Part shown: positions 26,419-34,128 of the stretch, one piece after another
Layout of the letters: the number at the start of each line of letters is the position of its first letter
Numbering within the stretch: position 1 is the stretch's first letter
NCBI GenBank assembly: GCA_000403495.2
Contig: KE159817.1
Coordinates: forward strand, 120,288 to 184,287
Direction: 5' to 3'
Origin: Lachnospiraceae bacterium 10-1
GTDB taxonomy: Bacteria > Bacillota > Clostridia > Lachnospirales > Lachnospiraceae
DNA length: 64,000 nt
Program-made: the position numbers and the translations under genes
The notes under the pieces: model-generated
Told to the model about the DNA's origin: nothing
The model's database searches: none
What the model saw: the letters and a program-made list of their open reading frames with translations, nothing else

Positions 26419-26769
26419 TTTTATAGTTTCTAAACTTCCTTTAACATATCCTATTACACGTTCTTTTGAATAATTAGGAAGTTCGCGAAAAAGCAGAAGA
26501 AGTTCTTGTTCATTTTCTGTAATAGGAGTAATATTTTCATTTTCTTTAGAATAAGGCGTATCGTTTCCAGTTAATAACCAAATTAATGAAATGTTCCAAA
26601 ATTCGCAAATGGGTAAAAGATATTCTGGAGGAATATCTCGTTTTTCACTTAGCCAAGTGCTTAAAGTACTTGCGCTTATGCCAATTTTTTCTGCCAATTG
26701 CTTCTGTTTTTTCGACTTATCATTTTTAAATAACATTTCAACACGTTCTGTTATTATAGAATTAGCCAT
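26401..26769 (-). CDS. CI/XRE-like repressor
   Basis: This 122-residue protein has an N-terminal helix-turn-helix (KQKQLAEKIGISASTLSTWL, about residues 20-39) and a short C-terminal helical region, without a peptidase domain. It is the only gene in this block transcribed leftward. The space between it and the rightward genes holds two matching palindromic operators and a strong rightward promoter, a classical lysogeny-switch layout. It probably keeps the downstream phage-like genes silent. Confidence 0.8.
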   Translation of the reverse strand: MANSIITERVEMLFKNDKSKKQKQLAEKIGISASTLSTWLSEKRDIPPEYLLPICEFWNISLIWLLTGNDTPYSKENENITPITENEQELLLLFRELPNYSKERVIGYVKGSLETIKEKAPD

Positions 26770-26781
26770 AATCTACCCCGG

Positions 26782-26834
26782 AATTCACAAATGTGAATTA
26801 ATTCGTTGACAAATACGCATTTGTGAATTATACT
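26782..26834 (+). promoter_or_regulatory. Two-operator switch with overlapping rightward promoter
   Basis: Operator 1 is AATTCACA-AA-TGTGAATT (26782-26799). Operator 2 is AATACGCA-TT-TGTGAATT (26812-26829). Centres are 30 bp apart. A near-consensus promoter, TTGACA (26806-26811), 17-bp spacer, TATACT (26829-26834), is overlapped by operator 2. A repressor bound there would block rightward transcription. Confidence 0.8.
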
Positions 26835-27052
26835 TTAAAATGTAATATAAAAACCAACAGATAAATAGCGTAAAAAGTACACAAACAAAAGATATTTCTG
26901 GTAAAAATATCTTTTGAAAAAGAGATATCAAAATAAAGGCTACCTTCCATAAATAAGCAAATTCAGCCACAGTGTAAAAAAACGCTATTTTTATTTTAGA
27001 ATACGCACATTAAAAAGTAAAGTAAAACAGTAATAAAACAGTAGGTAATGCG

Positions 27053-27274
27053 ATGAAAAAATACTTGTCACCTTGGAGTAAAGATGTGAAAAAAGCAATG
27101 ATTGATGCAGATATGGACACAAACGATCTTGCAGCTAAAATGTGCTGGAGCCGCCAGCATACCAGTTCAATTGTTAATGGACGTACATACCATAGGGAGT
27201 CCGTTTCTAAAATAAGCCAGCTTTTTAATCTGGAAATTCCACCAGAAAAGGCTACACTGGCGAAAGAAAAGTAA
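27053..27274 (+). CDS. Small Cro-like helix-turn-helix protein
   Basis: This 73-residue protein contains a helix-turn-helix pattern (MDTNDLAAKMCWSRQHTSSI). It is the first gene rightward from the switch, the place of cro or an excisionase activator in phages. About 220 bp of leader separates it from the promoter's -10 box. Its target could be the same operators. Confidence 0.65.
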   Translation: MKKYLSPWSKDVKKAMIDADMDTNDLAAKMCWSRQHTSSIVNGRTYHRESVSKISQLFNLEIPPEKATLAKEK

Positions 27275-27292
27275 GGAGTAATATTTATATCA

Positions 27293-27646
27293 ATGAGTAA
27301 TCCCGCTGCAAAATGGAATCTGTTTGATTCCTTCCTATATAAAGTAGAATGTATTATTACTAAATTGTTGGTTGACTTTAAGAAAAATGAAAAGACTCCT
27401 GATCCGGAGGAAATGATCATAGCAGCCACAAAATATTTGAAGGACGAAAATGACCAGTTAAAGAGAAAAGAATATCCAGGCACTTTAAAAAGTGAAAATG
27501 GAAAGTATTTTTGTCCAGACTGTCAAACAGAAATTCCTGATTTATTTATAGACGAATATCATACAAAATACTGTCCGGAATGCGGTAAGCGAATTATGCC
27601 TGCAATTCCATCACCTTATGCAGCATTATATAAAGATTATACATAA
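27293..27646 (+). CDS. Small protein with C-terminal zinc ribbon
   Basis: This 117-residue protein has a helical N-terminus and two cysteine pairs (FCPDCQTEIP and KYCPECGKRI), forming a likely zinc ribbon. No family assigned. It is in the rightward early train 18 bp after the Cro-like gene; AAGGAG precedes the start with long spacing. Confidence 0.55.
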   Translation: MSNPAAKWNLFDSFLYKVECIITKLLVDFKKNEKTPDPEEMIIAATKYLKDENDQLKRKEYPGTLKSENGKYFCPDCQTEIPDLFIDEYHTKYCPECGKRIMPAIPSPYAALYKDYT

Positions 27647-27710
27647 AATAATGAAAATGTTATATGCTGCAATACGACGATAAACTGATTTTCAAAAATG
27701 GAGGCAGGAA

Positions 27711-28115
27711 ATGAGCAGGGTTAATAAATACAGAGGTATACACATTCATGTGAGCCCACAAAACGAACATCTTAACGGAAGATGGGTTTGCGGATATTTG
27801 GCAGATGAAAACTATATCAATTCACCAGAATTAGAAGGAGAATTTCTGGTTGACAAAGATACGGTTGGGCAGTACATAGGCGTAAAAGATAAAAATGAAA
27901 AGGAAATCTATGAAGGAGATATTGTCAAAAGAGAAATTTGGGGCGAATACGTTATCGGACAGGTAGTTTGGTTTGATATTGGATTTTGTGGATTTCAGCT
28001 AAAATGCGGAAGACATTATTACCCAATGGGAAAAAGCGAACTTGATACAGGAAAATCTGACGACGAAGTTATTGGAAACATTTACGAAAATGCAAATTTG
28101 TTGGAGGAAGCATAA
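27711..28115 (+). CDS. YopX family protein
   Basis: This 134-residue protein shows the YopX pattern: YRGIHIH at the start, GQYIGVKDKNEKEIYEGDIV in the middle, VVWFDIGFCGFQL, and EVIGNIYENANLL at the end. YopX proteins are small phage and element proteins of unknown function. ATG follows GGAGGCAGG. It is tandem with a second YopX-like gene. Confidence 0.85.
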   Translation: MSRVNKYRGIHIHVSPQNEHLNGRWVCGYLADENYINSPELEGEFLVDKDTVGQYIGVKDKNEKEIYEGDIVKREIWGEYVIGQVVWFDIGFCGFQLKCGRHYYPMGKSELDTGKSDDEVIGNIYENANLLEEA

Positions 28116-28116
28116 A

Positions 28117-28599
28117 ATGGGATGGGTACCAGAAAATAAATTACTAAAGGTAAAAGCTAAACGAATGAATGATGGAAAATGGATAAAAGGTTACTGCTTC
28201 AAAGAACAAGAATGTACTTATCTTATTACAGGCAGACAGTACGAAGATATTATACATTCTTTTACACATGTTACAGAGGAATGTTATGACATGTTCAGTA
28301 TAAAGGCATATAAAATTGATCCAGGCACAATATGCTTATGTACGGGAAAAGAATATATGAACGGGGAAACAGCATATGAAGGCGACATATTTGAAAGCCA
28401 GGCAGGCGGACAATTAATGATATTGCGTTTCGGAACATATCAAGCGTACTGCCCTGCAGATAGAACATACATGGATTCGGTTGGATTTTATGCCGAATGT
28501 GAAGGATATCCGGATATGCCGATAGGCGATTTAAAGGATTATGCACTGAAAGCTGGCAATATTTTTGATAATACAGATTTGGTTTCAATACAAAAATAA
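28117..28599 (+). CDS. Second YopX-like protein
   Basis: This 160-residue protein carries a divergent YopX pattern (KRMNDGKWIKGYCF, NGETAYEGDIFES, KAGNIFDNTDLV). Start ATG 28117 follows TTGGAGGAAG inside the end of the first copy, so the two are coupled. The tandem pair probably arose by duplication or sequential recruitment. Confidence 0.75.
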   Translation: MGWVPENKLLKVKAKRMNDGKWIKGYCFKEQECTYLITGRQYEDIIHSFTHVTEECYDMFSIKAYKIDPGTICLCTGKEYMNGETAYEGDIFESQAGGQLMILRFGTYQAYCPADRTYMDSVGFYAECEGYPDMPIGDLKDYALKAGNIFDNTDLVSIQK

Positions 28600-28612
28600 A
28601 AGGAAACATCAA

Positions 28613-29008
28613 ATGGATAGATCAGAAAACACTTTTATTTTTCTTGGAAAAAGAAAAATGATTGAACTTATGAAAGAGCAATTTGAATATTTTACAGATA
28701 AGGATGCAAAGCAAAATTATTTTCATTATGATAAATATGGTAAATCAGAACGATTAACATATCTTGATGATTATGACAATGTGCATGATCTATACCATAG
28801 TATTGTTGGTGGAGAGGAAATGTGCCTATATCATGAGAATAATGACAGGAACCGACGTGTAAATTTACCCAGTTTTCGTTTATTGAAAGCAACCAATGGT
28901 GGACATTCTAAATCAGTAATTTCCTCTTTAAAGGAATACCGGAAAGAAATTGCTGCACAACCTAAAGCTAATAATTTGGAGCACCAGCGATCCGATCAGG
29001 AGCGTTGA
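28613..29008 (+). CDS. Hypothetical protein of the phage-like train
   Basis: This 131-residue soluble protein starts at ATG 28613 after AAAAGGAAAC, 13 bp after the YopX gene. It is rich in Tyr, His and Asp (YLDDYDNVHDLYHS) with a basic C-terminus. No family recognised and no membrane segment. Likely the last gene of the contiguous train. Confidence 0.5.
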   Translation: MDRSENTFIFLGKRKMIELMKEQFEYFTDKDAKQNYFHYDKYGKSERLTYLDDYDNVHDLYHSIVGGEEMCLYHENNDRNRRVNLPSFRLLKATNGGHSKSVISSLKEYRKEIAAQPKANNLEHQRSDQER

Positions 29009-29465
29009 GCAAAAAATCCAATTATTATAAATATTTTAAATATCATGCAGCACATTGAAAAAATATCTATGATGGGGAAATAGAAAGAACCATGAAAGAT
29101 ACATAAAGTCCGGTAACGTTCGATACGTGTGGAGCTTCACAGTGATTACGCAAGGATCTTTAATATTTATTTATCAATAGTTGGTCTCTTGATGAAACGT
29201 CTTGGTATTAAAAGGAGCGAAAATAATTGTTCTGTGTTCTGGTTTGTGGTAAAGATCAAAGCGAGGATGCATGTATTTGAGGATAATGATACACACCAAA
29301 GGAGTCTGCCCATAGAAATGGGAGAGGTAATGCTGCTATTTTCACCCTGTAAAAGGGGCTTTGTAACAGAGATAACCTGTGGAGCTGCTTAACCAGCAGC
29401 CACCGGCATATTATTAAGTATTAAGTATAATGATAAGATGGTAATTAAAGAAAGGCAAATAAAAT
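29009..29465. other. Gene-poor stretch with one doubtful ORF
   Basis: An 87-codon plus-strand frame (29,129-29,392) exists, but it lacks a ribosome-binding site at its GTG start and resembles no family. It may be a decayed gene. Short inverted repeats such as AGCTGCTTAACCAGCAGC (29383-29400) are present. I cannot support any other feature here. Confidence 0.3.
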
Positions 29466-29819
29466 ATGGCACAATGGATAATATACGGATATATGTTTGA
29501 TTGCCACGAATTTGAATACAACAATAGACACATCACTGGTCTTTGCTGCGAAATCAAAATGAATATAGATGCTTTAACTGAAGAATTAAATGCTGTGGCA
29601 ATACAAATTTCAAAAACTGATGGCTTTACAATACTATTAAACAGTAAAGCTACAAGTGTTATAGTTCAACCTTATAAAATATATGCATTGGCTCTATGTG
29701 AAAATCATGAAGAAGAACCAATTGAAATTGATGATGATGTACTTTATAAATTTTCAAATTATATAATAGAAGACATTAACGGCAGCGCTGAATCAAGTTG
29801 GTTAATTAATGAAAGTTAG
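29466..29819 (+). CDS. Hypothetical protein
   Basis: This 117-residue, mildly acidic, Cys-containing protein has no recognised domain; no membrane segment is evident. AAAGAAAGG lies upstream of ATG. It is convergent with, and overlaps by 18 bp, the following minus-strand gene. Confidence 0.45.
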   Translation: MAQWIIYGYMFDCHEFEYNNRHITGLCCEIKMNIDALTEELNAVAIQISKTDGFTILLNSKATSVIVQPYKIYALALCENHEEEPIEIDDDVLYKFSNYIIEDINGSAESSWLINES

Positions 29820-30401
29820 TATATCTTTGGATTTATTTATATCAGACGTAAAACGAAGCGTTTTTGTATGCCCACAATATTTAAATATTTGTTGAGCAAC
29901 TTTACTATCATATTTATTTTTAATTTTATTTACCATGTCATCTGACATAGACTTACGAATAATAGTTTCAAAAAAAGGATTATCATTATGTTTATGATAA
30001 TGATATAAATTTTTGTGACTAATATCATTTCTGTGATTAGATGGCGTAGGTTTGTTATTCATAATTGTTTGCACCATGCGTTCAAAATAAGGAGTAGTAC
30101 TACATTTCCCATTTATATATAAAAGTGTAAACTTTACATTTTTATATAATTCAGAAGGAAGATAATAATTCATAAAATATTCATTATCAGAATTCATTGA
30201 AAAATTTAATGTAGACAAGTAATCTACACCATTTACAGTAACAGCAATAAGTAACTGATTTTGCAGCTCATCCATCCTTGTATAGAATACATCTGTCTGA
30301 CAGTCATTATACAGGAAACTGTATTTTACAGAAGAATTAACAACAAGATTTGTATTCGCGTAATCAGTAAGTATTTTGTTAATTAAATTAGTAACGTTCA
30401 T
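29802..30401 (-). CDS. Hypothetical protein
   Basis: This 199-residue protein is rich in Asn, Tyr and Lys, with very low G+C coding. It has no membrane segment and no family recognised. It is transcribed opposite to its neighbours, like moron genes in phages, and may be an independently expressed cargo gene. A GAGGTTATAT stretch precedes the ATG on the minus strand. Confidence 0.45.
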   Translation of the reverse strand: MNVTNLINKILTDYANTNLVVNSSVKYSFLYNDCQTDVFYTRMDELQNQLLIAVTVNGVDYLSTLNFSMNSDNEYFMNYYLPSELYKNVKFTLLYINGKCSTTPYFERMVQTIMNNKPTPSNHRNDISHKNLYHYHKHNDNPFFETIIRKSMSDDMVNKIKNKYDSKVAQQIFKYCGHTKTLRFTSDINKSKDILTFIN

Positions 30402-30457
30402 AATATATAACCTCGGAATCGTAAAATATTAAGTTTAATCCGTAAAAGGAGATGTCC

Positions 30458-30808
30458 ATGTTTATTAATAATAAGAAAAAAATTTCAAAAATACAAGATT
30501 TTTTGATAAATAGCTGTGGAAAATCTTACTGGGGTACCAACAATGATATTTTTTCGGTTTTAAAATACAAAATAGAACCGAATAAAATGAAAAAACATAA
30601 TCTAAATATTATAGGCGGAAAAATATACCCTTGGTCAAGTTTAAATGCATGTAGATGTGGAAATATGCGTCCCTGGATGCATGGTTTTAAAGCCTGTAGT
30701 GAAGTAATCGAAAAGGGATCCAGCTATAGAGTGGTTTGCTATAGATGTCTCAGACATACTCATAAAGGAACATATTATGATGTGGTAAAAGAATGGAACA
30801 GTTACTAA
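30458..30808 (+). CDS. Lar-like zinc-ribbon protein
   Basis: This 116-residue protein has two Cys pairs (CRCGNMRPWMHG and VCYRCLRHT) and ends YDVVKEWNSY. That layout resembles Lar-type restriction-alleviation zinc ribbons of phages (Cys pairs, then an A/V-xx-WN ending). AAAAGGAG sets the start at ATG 30458. If truly Lar-like, it would modulate host type I restriction during transfer; that is inference. Confidence 0.5.
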   Translation: MFINNKKKISKIQDFLINSCGKSYWGTNNDIFSVLKYKIEPNKMKKHNLNIIGGKIYPWSSLNACRCGNMRPWMHGFKACSEVIEKGSSYRVVCYRCLRHTHKGTYYDVVKEWNSY

Positions 30809-30820
30809 TTTAAAGTTTAC

Positions 30821-30921
30821 ATTAATCTTTTTAAAGTGATGGATTATCCATACACAATAAATTTGATGGTCATTCTGTCTCTCCCCCTTTCTGGAATGTC
30901 CATCACTTTAAGCAGATTAAT
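30821..30921. repeat. 23-bp inverted repeat flanking a 55-bp loop
   Basis: Arm 30821-30843 (ATTAATCT..TAAAGTGATGGA) matches the complement of 30899-30921 (TCCATCACTTTA..AGATTAAT) at 21 of 23 positions. It could be a large terminator-like hairpin or a recombinase/accessory binding region upstream of the integrase cassette. No gene lies inside. Confidence 0.75.
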
Positions 30922-30984
30922 TTGGAATTGGACAAAAATGCAGCTACATATAATTTATAGAATATTATCAAGGGAGGACTAACT

Positions 30985-31119
30985 ATGCAGCAACAAAAAC
31001 AAAATGAAATTACTTTTAAAATTATAAATAAACATCCAGTCCATAAACAGCAGGAAGGAAATAGAAAGAAAGAAGCAGTAAGAGCCGATTTATACCATAT
31101 TTACAAAAAATATATGTAA
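30985..31119 (+). CDS. 44-residue protein upstream of the ICE recombinase
   Basis: ATG 30985 follows AGGGAGGAC. The sequence begins MQQQKQNEITFKIINKHPVH and ends in a basic helix (RADLYHIYKKYM). It occupies the same place as the TnpW-like gene of the nested element, just upstream of the recombinase. It may be a recombination-direction or accessory factor; function not established. Confidence 0.6.
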   Translation: MQQQKQNEITFKIINKHPVHKQQEGNRKKEAVRADLYHIYKKYM

Positions 31120-31139
31120 TAATGCCGGAGAAGGTTGTA

Positions 31140-32660
31140 ATGATGGAAGAATTTCGTATAGACGCATTGTATGTAAGGCAGTCTATAGATAAAAAAGACA
31201 GTATATCCATAGAAAGCCAATTAGATTTTTGCAAATATGAAACAAGAGGCGGAGCCTGTGAAGAATATGTGGACAGGGGGTTCAGTGGAAAGAACACGAA
31301 CAGACCGGCTTTTGAGCAAATGATGAAGGCGGTTGAGGGTGGAAAGATTAAGAGGGTTATCGTATATAAGCTGGACAGAATAAGTCGTTCCATCCTTGAT
31401 TTTGCAAATATGATGGAAACATTTCAAAAATACAATGTGGAATTTGTTTCATCTACTGAAAAATTTGATACATCTACTCCAATTGGCAGGGCCATGCTGA
31501 ATATTTGTATTGTATTTGCACAATTGGAAAGAGAAACAATCCAAAAACGTGTAAGCGACGCATATTATTCCAGAAGCCAGAAAGGGTTTTACATGGGCGG
31601 AAGAGTGCCTTATGGTTTTAAATTAGAAAAAACCATAATTGAAGGAATACATACTTCCCGTTTTGTACCAGATGATTTTAAAGCACTGCAGGTGAAAAAA
31701 ATGTTTCAATGGTATACAGAAGCAGATACTTCGCTGGGAGAAATTCAAAGACGACTGTGTGCTGAATCTACAGATGGCGTGGTTAAAAATTGGTGTACAG
31801 CAAGAATCAGCGAAATTTTAAGGAATCCTATCTATGTAAAAGCAGATATGGATATTTATAATTTTTTCAAATTACAGGGAGCAATTCTTGTAAACCCTCC
31901 GTCTGAGTATATTGGGATGAATGGAGCCTTTCTGTATAAAGGGAGAAATGCAGACGGAACCAAGAAAAAGCAATATGATCTTGTAGGACGAGAAGTAGTT
32001 CTGGCACCTCATGCAGGTATTATAGATTCTGCTACATGGCTGCGCTGTCGGTTAAAATTGATAAATAATCGCCAGGCAGCAAGGACAAATAAAGCAAAAC
32101 GAACATGGCTTGCAGGAAAAATGAAATGCAAAAAATGTGGATATGCATATGTGACAATTAAAAATATCAACGGTATGCGATATTTTCAGTGTTCAGGTGC
32201 GCGTTATGCAATTAAATGCGCTGGTATTGGAAAAACAATATATGCAGATCAGATGGAAGAATATATATATAGTGAAATGCAGTCAATGCTCGCTAAACTT
32301 GAATATCTTTCACCAGAAAAAAGCAACCAAAATAATTCTGTGGTCGTGCCTTACCAGATTGAAATAGCTGATAAAGATAAAGAAATCGAACTGTTACTGG
32401 ATAAACTTGCTTTTGCCAATCCCACACTGGTTGATTATATTAATAAGAGGATAAAAAAATTGGATGAGGACAAAAAAGCACTTTCTGAAAAAATAATGCA
32501 AATATCATCTTCAAATCCAGAAAAAAATATAGAAAAAATAACAAGCTATATTGATAAGTGGGATGTTATCAGTATTGATGATAAGCAAAAGATTGTAGAC
32601 ATATTGATAAAAGTAATATATATTGGAGAAGAGGCAATTGAAATAGAGTGGAATATATAG
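31140..32660 (+). CDS. Large serine recombinase of the ICE
   Basis: This 506-residue integrase has catalytic Ser15 in LYVRQSIDKKD. It also has GFSGKNTNRPAFEQM, a VYKLDRISRS segment, a recombinase domain (KGFYMGGRVPYGF onward), a zinc ribbon (MKCKKCGYAYV ... YFQCSG) and a C-terminal coiled coil. GGAGAAGG supports ATG 31140; 31122 is an upstream alternative. It ends 25 bp before the junction with cotJC and so most likely placed the ICE there. Confidence 0.92.
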   Translation: MMEEFRIDALYVRQSIDKKDSISIESQLDFCKYETRGGACEEYVDRGFSGKNTNRPAFEQMMKAVEGGKIKRVIVYKLDRISRSILDFANMMETFQKYNVEFVSSTEKFDTSTPIGRAMLNICIVFAQLERETIQKRVSDAYYSRSQKGFYMGGRVPYGFKLEKTIIEGIHTSRFVPDDFKALQVKKMFQWYTEADTSLGEIQRRLCAESTDGVVKNWCTARISEILRNPIYVKADMDIYNFFKLQGAILVNPPSEYIGMNGAFLYKGRNADGTKKKQYDLVGREVVLAPHAGIIDSATWLRCRLKLINNRQAARTNKAKRTWLAGKMKCKKCGYAYVTIKNINGMRYFQCSGARYAIKCAGIGKTIYADQMEEYIYSEMQSMLAKLEYLSPEKSNQNNSVVVPYQIEIADKDKEIELLLDKLAFANPTLVDYINKRIKKLDEDKKALSEKIMQISSSNPEKNIEKITSYIDKWDVISIDDKQKIVDILIKVIYIGEEAIEIEWNI

Positions 32661-33213
32661 TTATTTTATTTACATAACTACGTTTTGCTTCACCGAATCT
32701 CTGGAAGTGGACGATTTCCCGGGCACGCAGGAATTTTATGGGTTCGCAGACATCACTGTCATGTACCAGACGCAAGATGTTGTCATAGGTGGTGCGGGCT
32801 TTTTGTTCCGCAGCCATATCCTCAAACAAATCCGTAATTGCATCTCCCTTGGACTGGAATTCGCAGCTGTTAAAAGGAATTCCGCCTGCGGCCATAGGCC
32901 AGATGCCAACAGTATGGTCTACATAGTAATTAGCAAACCCTGACTCCTCAATTTCTTCCATTGATAAATTTTTGGTCAGTTGGTGTACGATTGTAGATAC
33001 CATTTCAAGATGAGCCAATTCTTCTGTACCGATATCGGTAAGAATTGCAGCAACTTCATTATATGGCATGGAATAACGTTGGGAAATATACCGCATGGAA
33101 GCGCCCAGTTCTCCGTCAGGACCACCATATTGGGACATAATCACCTGTGCAATTTTTGCATTAGGTTCTTTGATGTTAACCGGAAACTGTAATCTTTTTT
33201 CATAACTCCACAT
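32569..33213 (-). CDS. cotJC: Spore-coat manganese-catalase-like protein, C-terminus replaced by ICE sequence
   Basis: Residues 1-176 match the CotJC/Mn-catalase family: ferritin-like helices with metal ligands in GTEELAHLEM and REIVHFQRFGEA. The family normally continues about 15-25 residues with a conserved LR..L ending. Here residues 177-214 (KRSYVNKITIYS...) are encoded by the ICE end, running into the recombinase gene on the opposite strand. The metal site remains, so partial function is possible. It is third in the cotJABC operon, 3 bp after cotJB. Confidence 0.85.
   Translation of the reverse strand: MWSYEKRLQFPVNIKEPNAKIAQVIMSQYGGPDGELGASMRYISQRYSMPYNEVAAILTDIGTEELAHLEMVSTIVHQLTKNLSMEEIEESGFANYYVDHTVGIWPMAAGGIPFNSCEFQSKGDAITDLFEDMAAEQKARTTYDNILRLVHDSDVCEPIKFLRAREIVHFQRFGEAKRSYVNKITIYSTLFQLPLLQYILLLSICLQSFAYHQY
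32658..32690. other. Right attachment site (attR) of the ICE in cotJC
   Basis: An inverted repeat, TAGTTAT (32658-32664) and ATAACTA (32674-32680), sits on the ICE side. CotJC homology begins at about 32,686 (codons for FGEA on the minus strand). The exact crossover bases cannot be fixed without the left end. Confidence 0.7.
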
Positions 33214-33216
33214 AAT

Positions 33217-33489
33217 TTAGCATCCCCCTTCCCAAGGCCAAGGCTGTGTTGCCCATTTCCATTCGTTTTGATTGCACCCGTCTGCATCAGATATTCTTAA
33301 TGGGCCATATTTCATTGCATACTCACGCATAGCCTGATTTTTCATACGCACATAATGTCCAAGGTATTCCATTGCTTCCTTGTCAGTAGGGTGTGTATCC
33401 AGATATTCATTCATTTCAACAATCACAAAATCAATAACACCAATATCATGGAATAGTCTGCTGCGTTCATTTTGGTTAGGATTTGTCAT
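33217..33489 (-). CDS. cotJB: Spore coat protein CotJB
   Basis: This 90-residue protein has the CotJB pattern (FHDIGVIDFVIVEMNEYLDTHP, then a WxWxGGC-like end: WATQPWPWEGGC). It helps assemble the CotJC-containing inner coat. Start ATG 33489 is chosen because AGGAAGGAG sits 8 bp before it. It overlaps the stop of cotJA (ATGA). Confidence 0.93.
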   Translation of the reverse strand: MTNPNQNERSRLFHDIGVIDFVIVEMNEYLDTHPTDKEAMEYLGHYVRMKNQAMREYAMKYGPLRISDADGCNQNEWKWATQPWPWEGGC

Positions 33490-33656
33490 TTTACACATCT
33501 CCTTCCTGTAAAAGGTTTTTCCAGTTCAGGGAATATGGTTCCCACCTTGTAAGCTTCATCAAGATTTTCAAAAATATTGGTAAGGTGCTGCCAGGGAACA
33601 TATGCCATTGCAATTGGAAAACGATCGAAATATTCGTTAAAGCTGTAATCCTGCAT
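33486..33656 (-). CDS. cotJA: Spore coat protein CotJA (56 residues)
   Basis: Below the usual length cut-off but clear: it begins MQDYSFNEYFDRFPIAMAYV and continues PWQHLTNIFENLDEAYKVGT, matching CotJA. GAGAGGAG precedes the ATG at 33656. First gene of the cotJ operon, overlapping cotJB by 4 bp. In Bacillus this operon is sigma-E dependent; a CATATTAT box upstream would fit a mother-cell promoter, but I cannot confirm it. Confidence 0.93.
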   Translation of the reverse strand: MQDYSFNEYFDRFPIAMAYVPWQHLTNIFENLDEAYKVGTIFPELEKPFTGRRCVK

Positions 33657-33894
33657 AATTCTCCTCTCATAAAATGGAGCATAATTTAATAATATAATAT
33701 GATAGGGAATTTTACTGGTTCCGTTCTTATAAAAAATATTTTTATGTAGATAATTTCACAGGTTTAAGTGCTGATTACAGTCACCGGATTCGGACCAGAT
33801 ACAGCAGCTTCCAAGGCTTGCAAACAGTAAGGTTTTGTGATTTAATGTTGTTGAAAGTTTAGCTTTGAAATCATTGACTAAAGAGGATGAAATT

Positions 33895-34128
33895 ATGTCG
33901 TTATTTGAAGGTGAGAAGGGAAACTGTTATGAGGTAAAAGGGCTGTATGTGGAAGAGGGGATTACCCGCCGGCTGCAGGCCCTTGGTTTAAATGATGGGA
34001 CAGTAATTACCGTGCTTAACCGGAAAAAGAATGGAGCACTGATTATACGGGTTCGGGGAACCAGGCTTGCCATAGGAAAACACATCAGTCAGGGAATTGA
34101 AGTGGAGGAAAAAAGCAATGAAAAATAA
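33895..34128 (+). CDS. feoA: Ferrous iron transport protein A
   Basis: This 77-residue SH3-like protein (CYEVKGLYVEEGITRRLQAL, then GTRLAIGKHISQGIEV). It probably regulates FeoB. ATG 33895 follows AAGAGGATG; an upstream TTG at 33865 is less likely. It overlaps feoB by 11 bp. Confidence 0.92.
   Translation: MSLFEGEKGNCYEVKGLYVEEGITRRLQALGLNDGTVITVLNRKKNGALIIRVRGTRLAIGKHISQGIEVEEKSNEK

Larger units (their letters stand above)
1..32688 (+). mobile_element. Integrative conjugative element, right-hand part
   Basis: The region carries conjugation-type genes (M23 hydrolase, DUF4315/DUF4366-like proteins, topB, MobC, MOBP relaxase) and ends with a large serine recombinase that stops 25 bp before the point where CotJC homology resumes. 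The core ATPases (VirB4/VirD4-like) are not seen, so the left end lies upstream of base 1. The right boundary is placed at about 32,685-32,688, where the conserved CotJC sequence breaks off. A second element is nested within it at 12,160-19,183. Whether the ICE is active is unknown; its own topB is interrupted. Confidence 0.85.

Noticed and set aside
33491-33682. 63-codon minus-strand frame over cotJA
   Set aside because: Wrong frame; the true gene in this space is the 56-codon cotJA with a clear match and ribosome-binding site.
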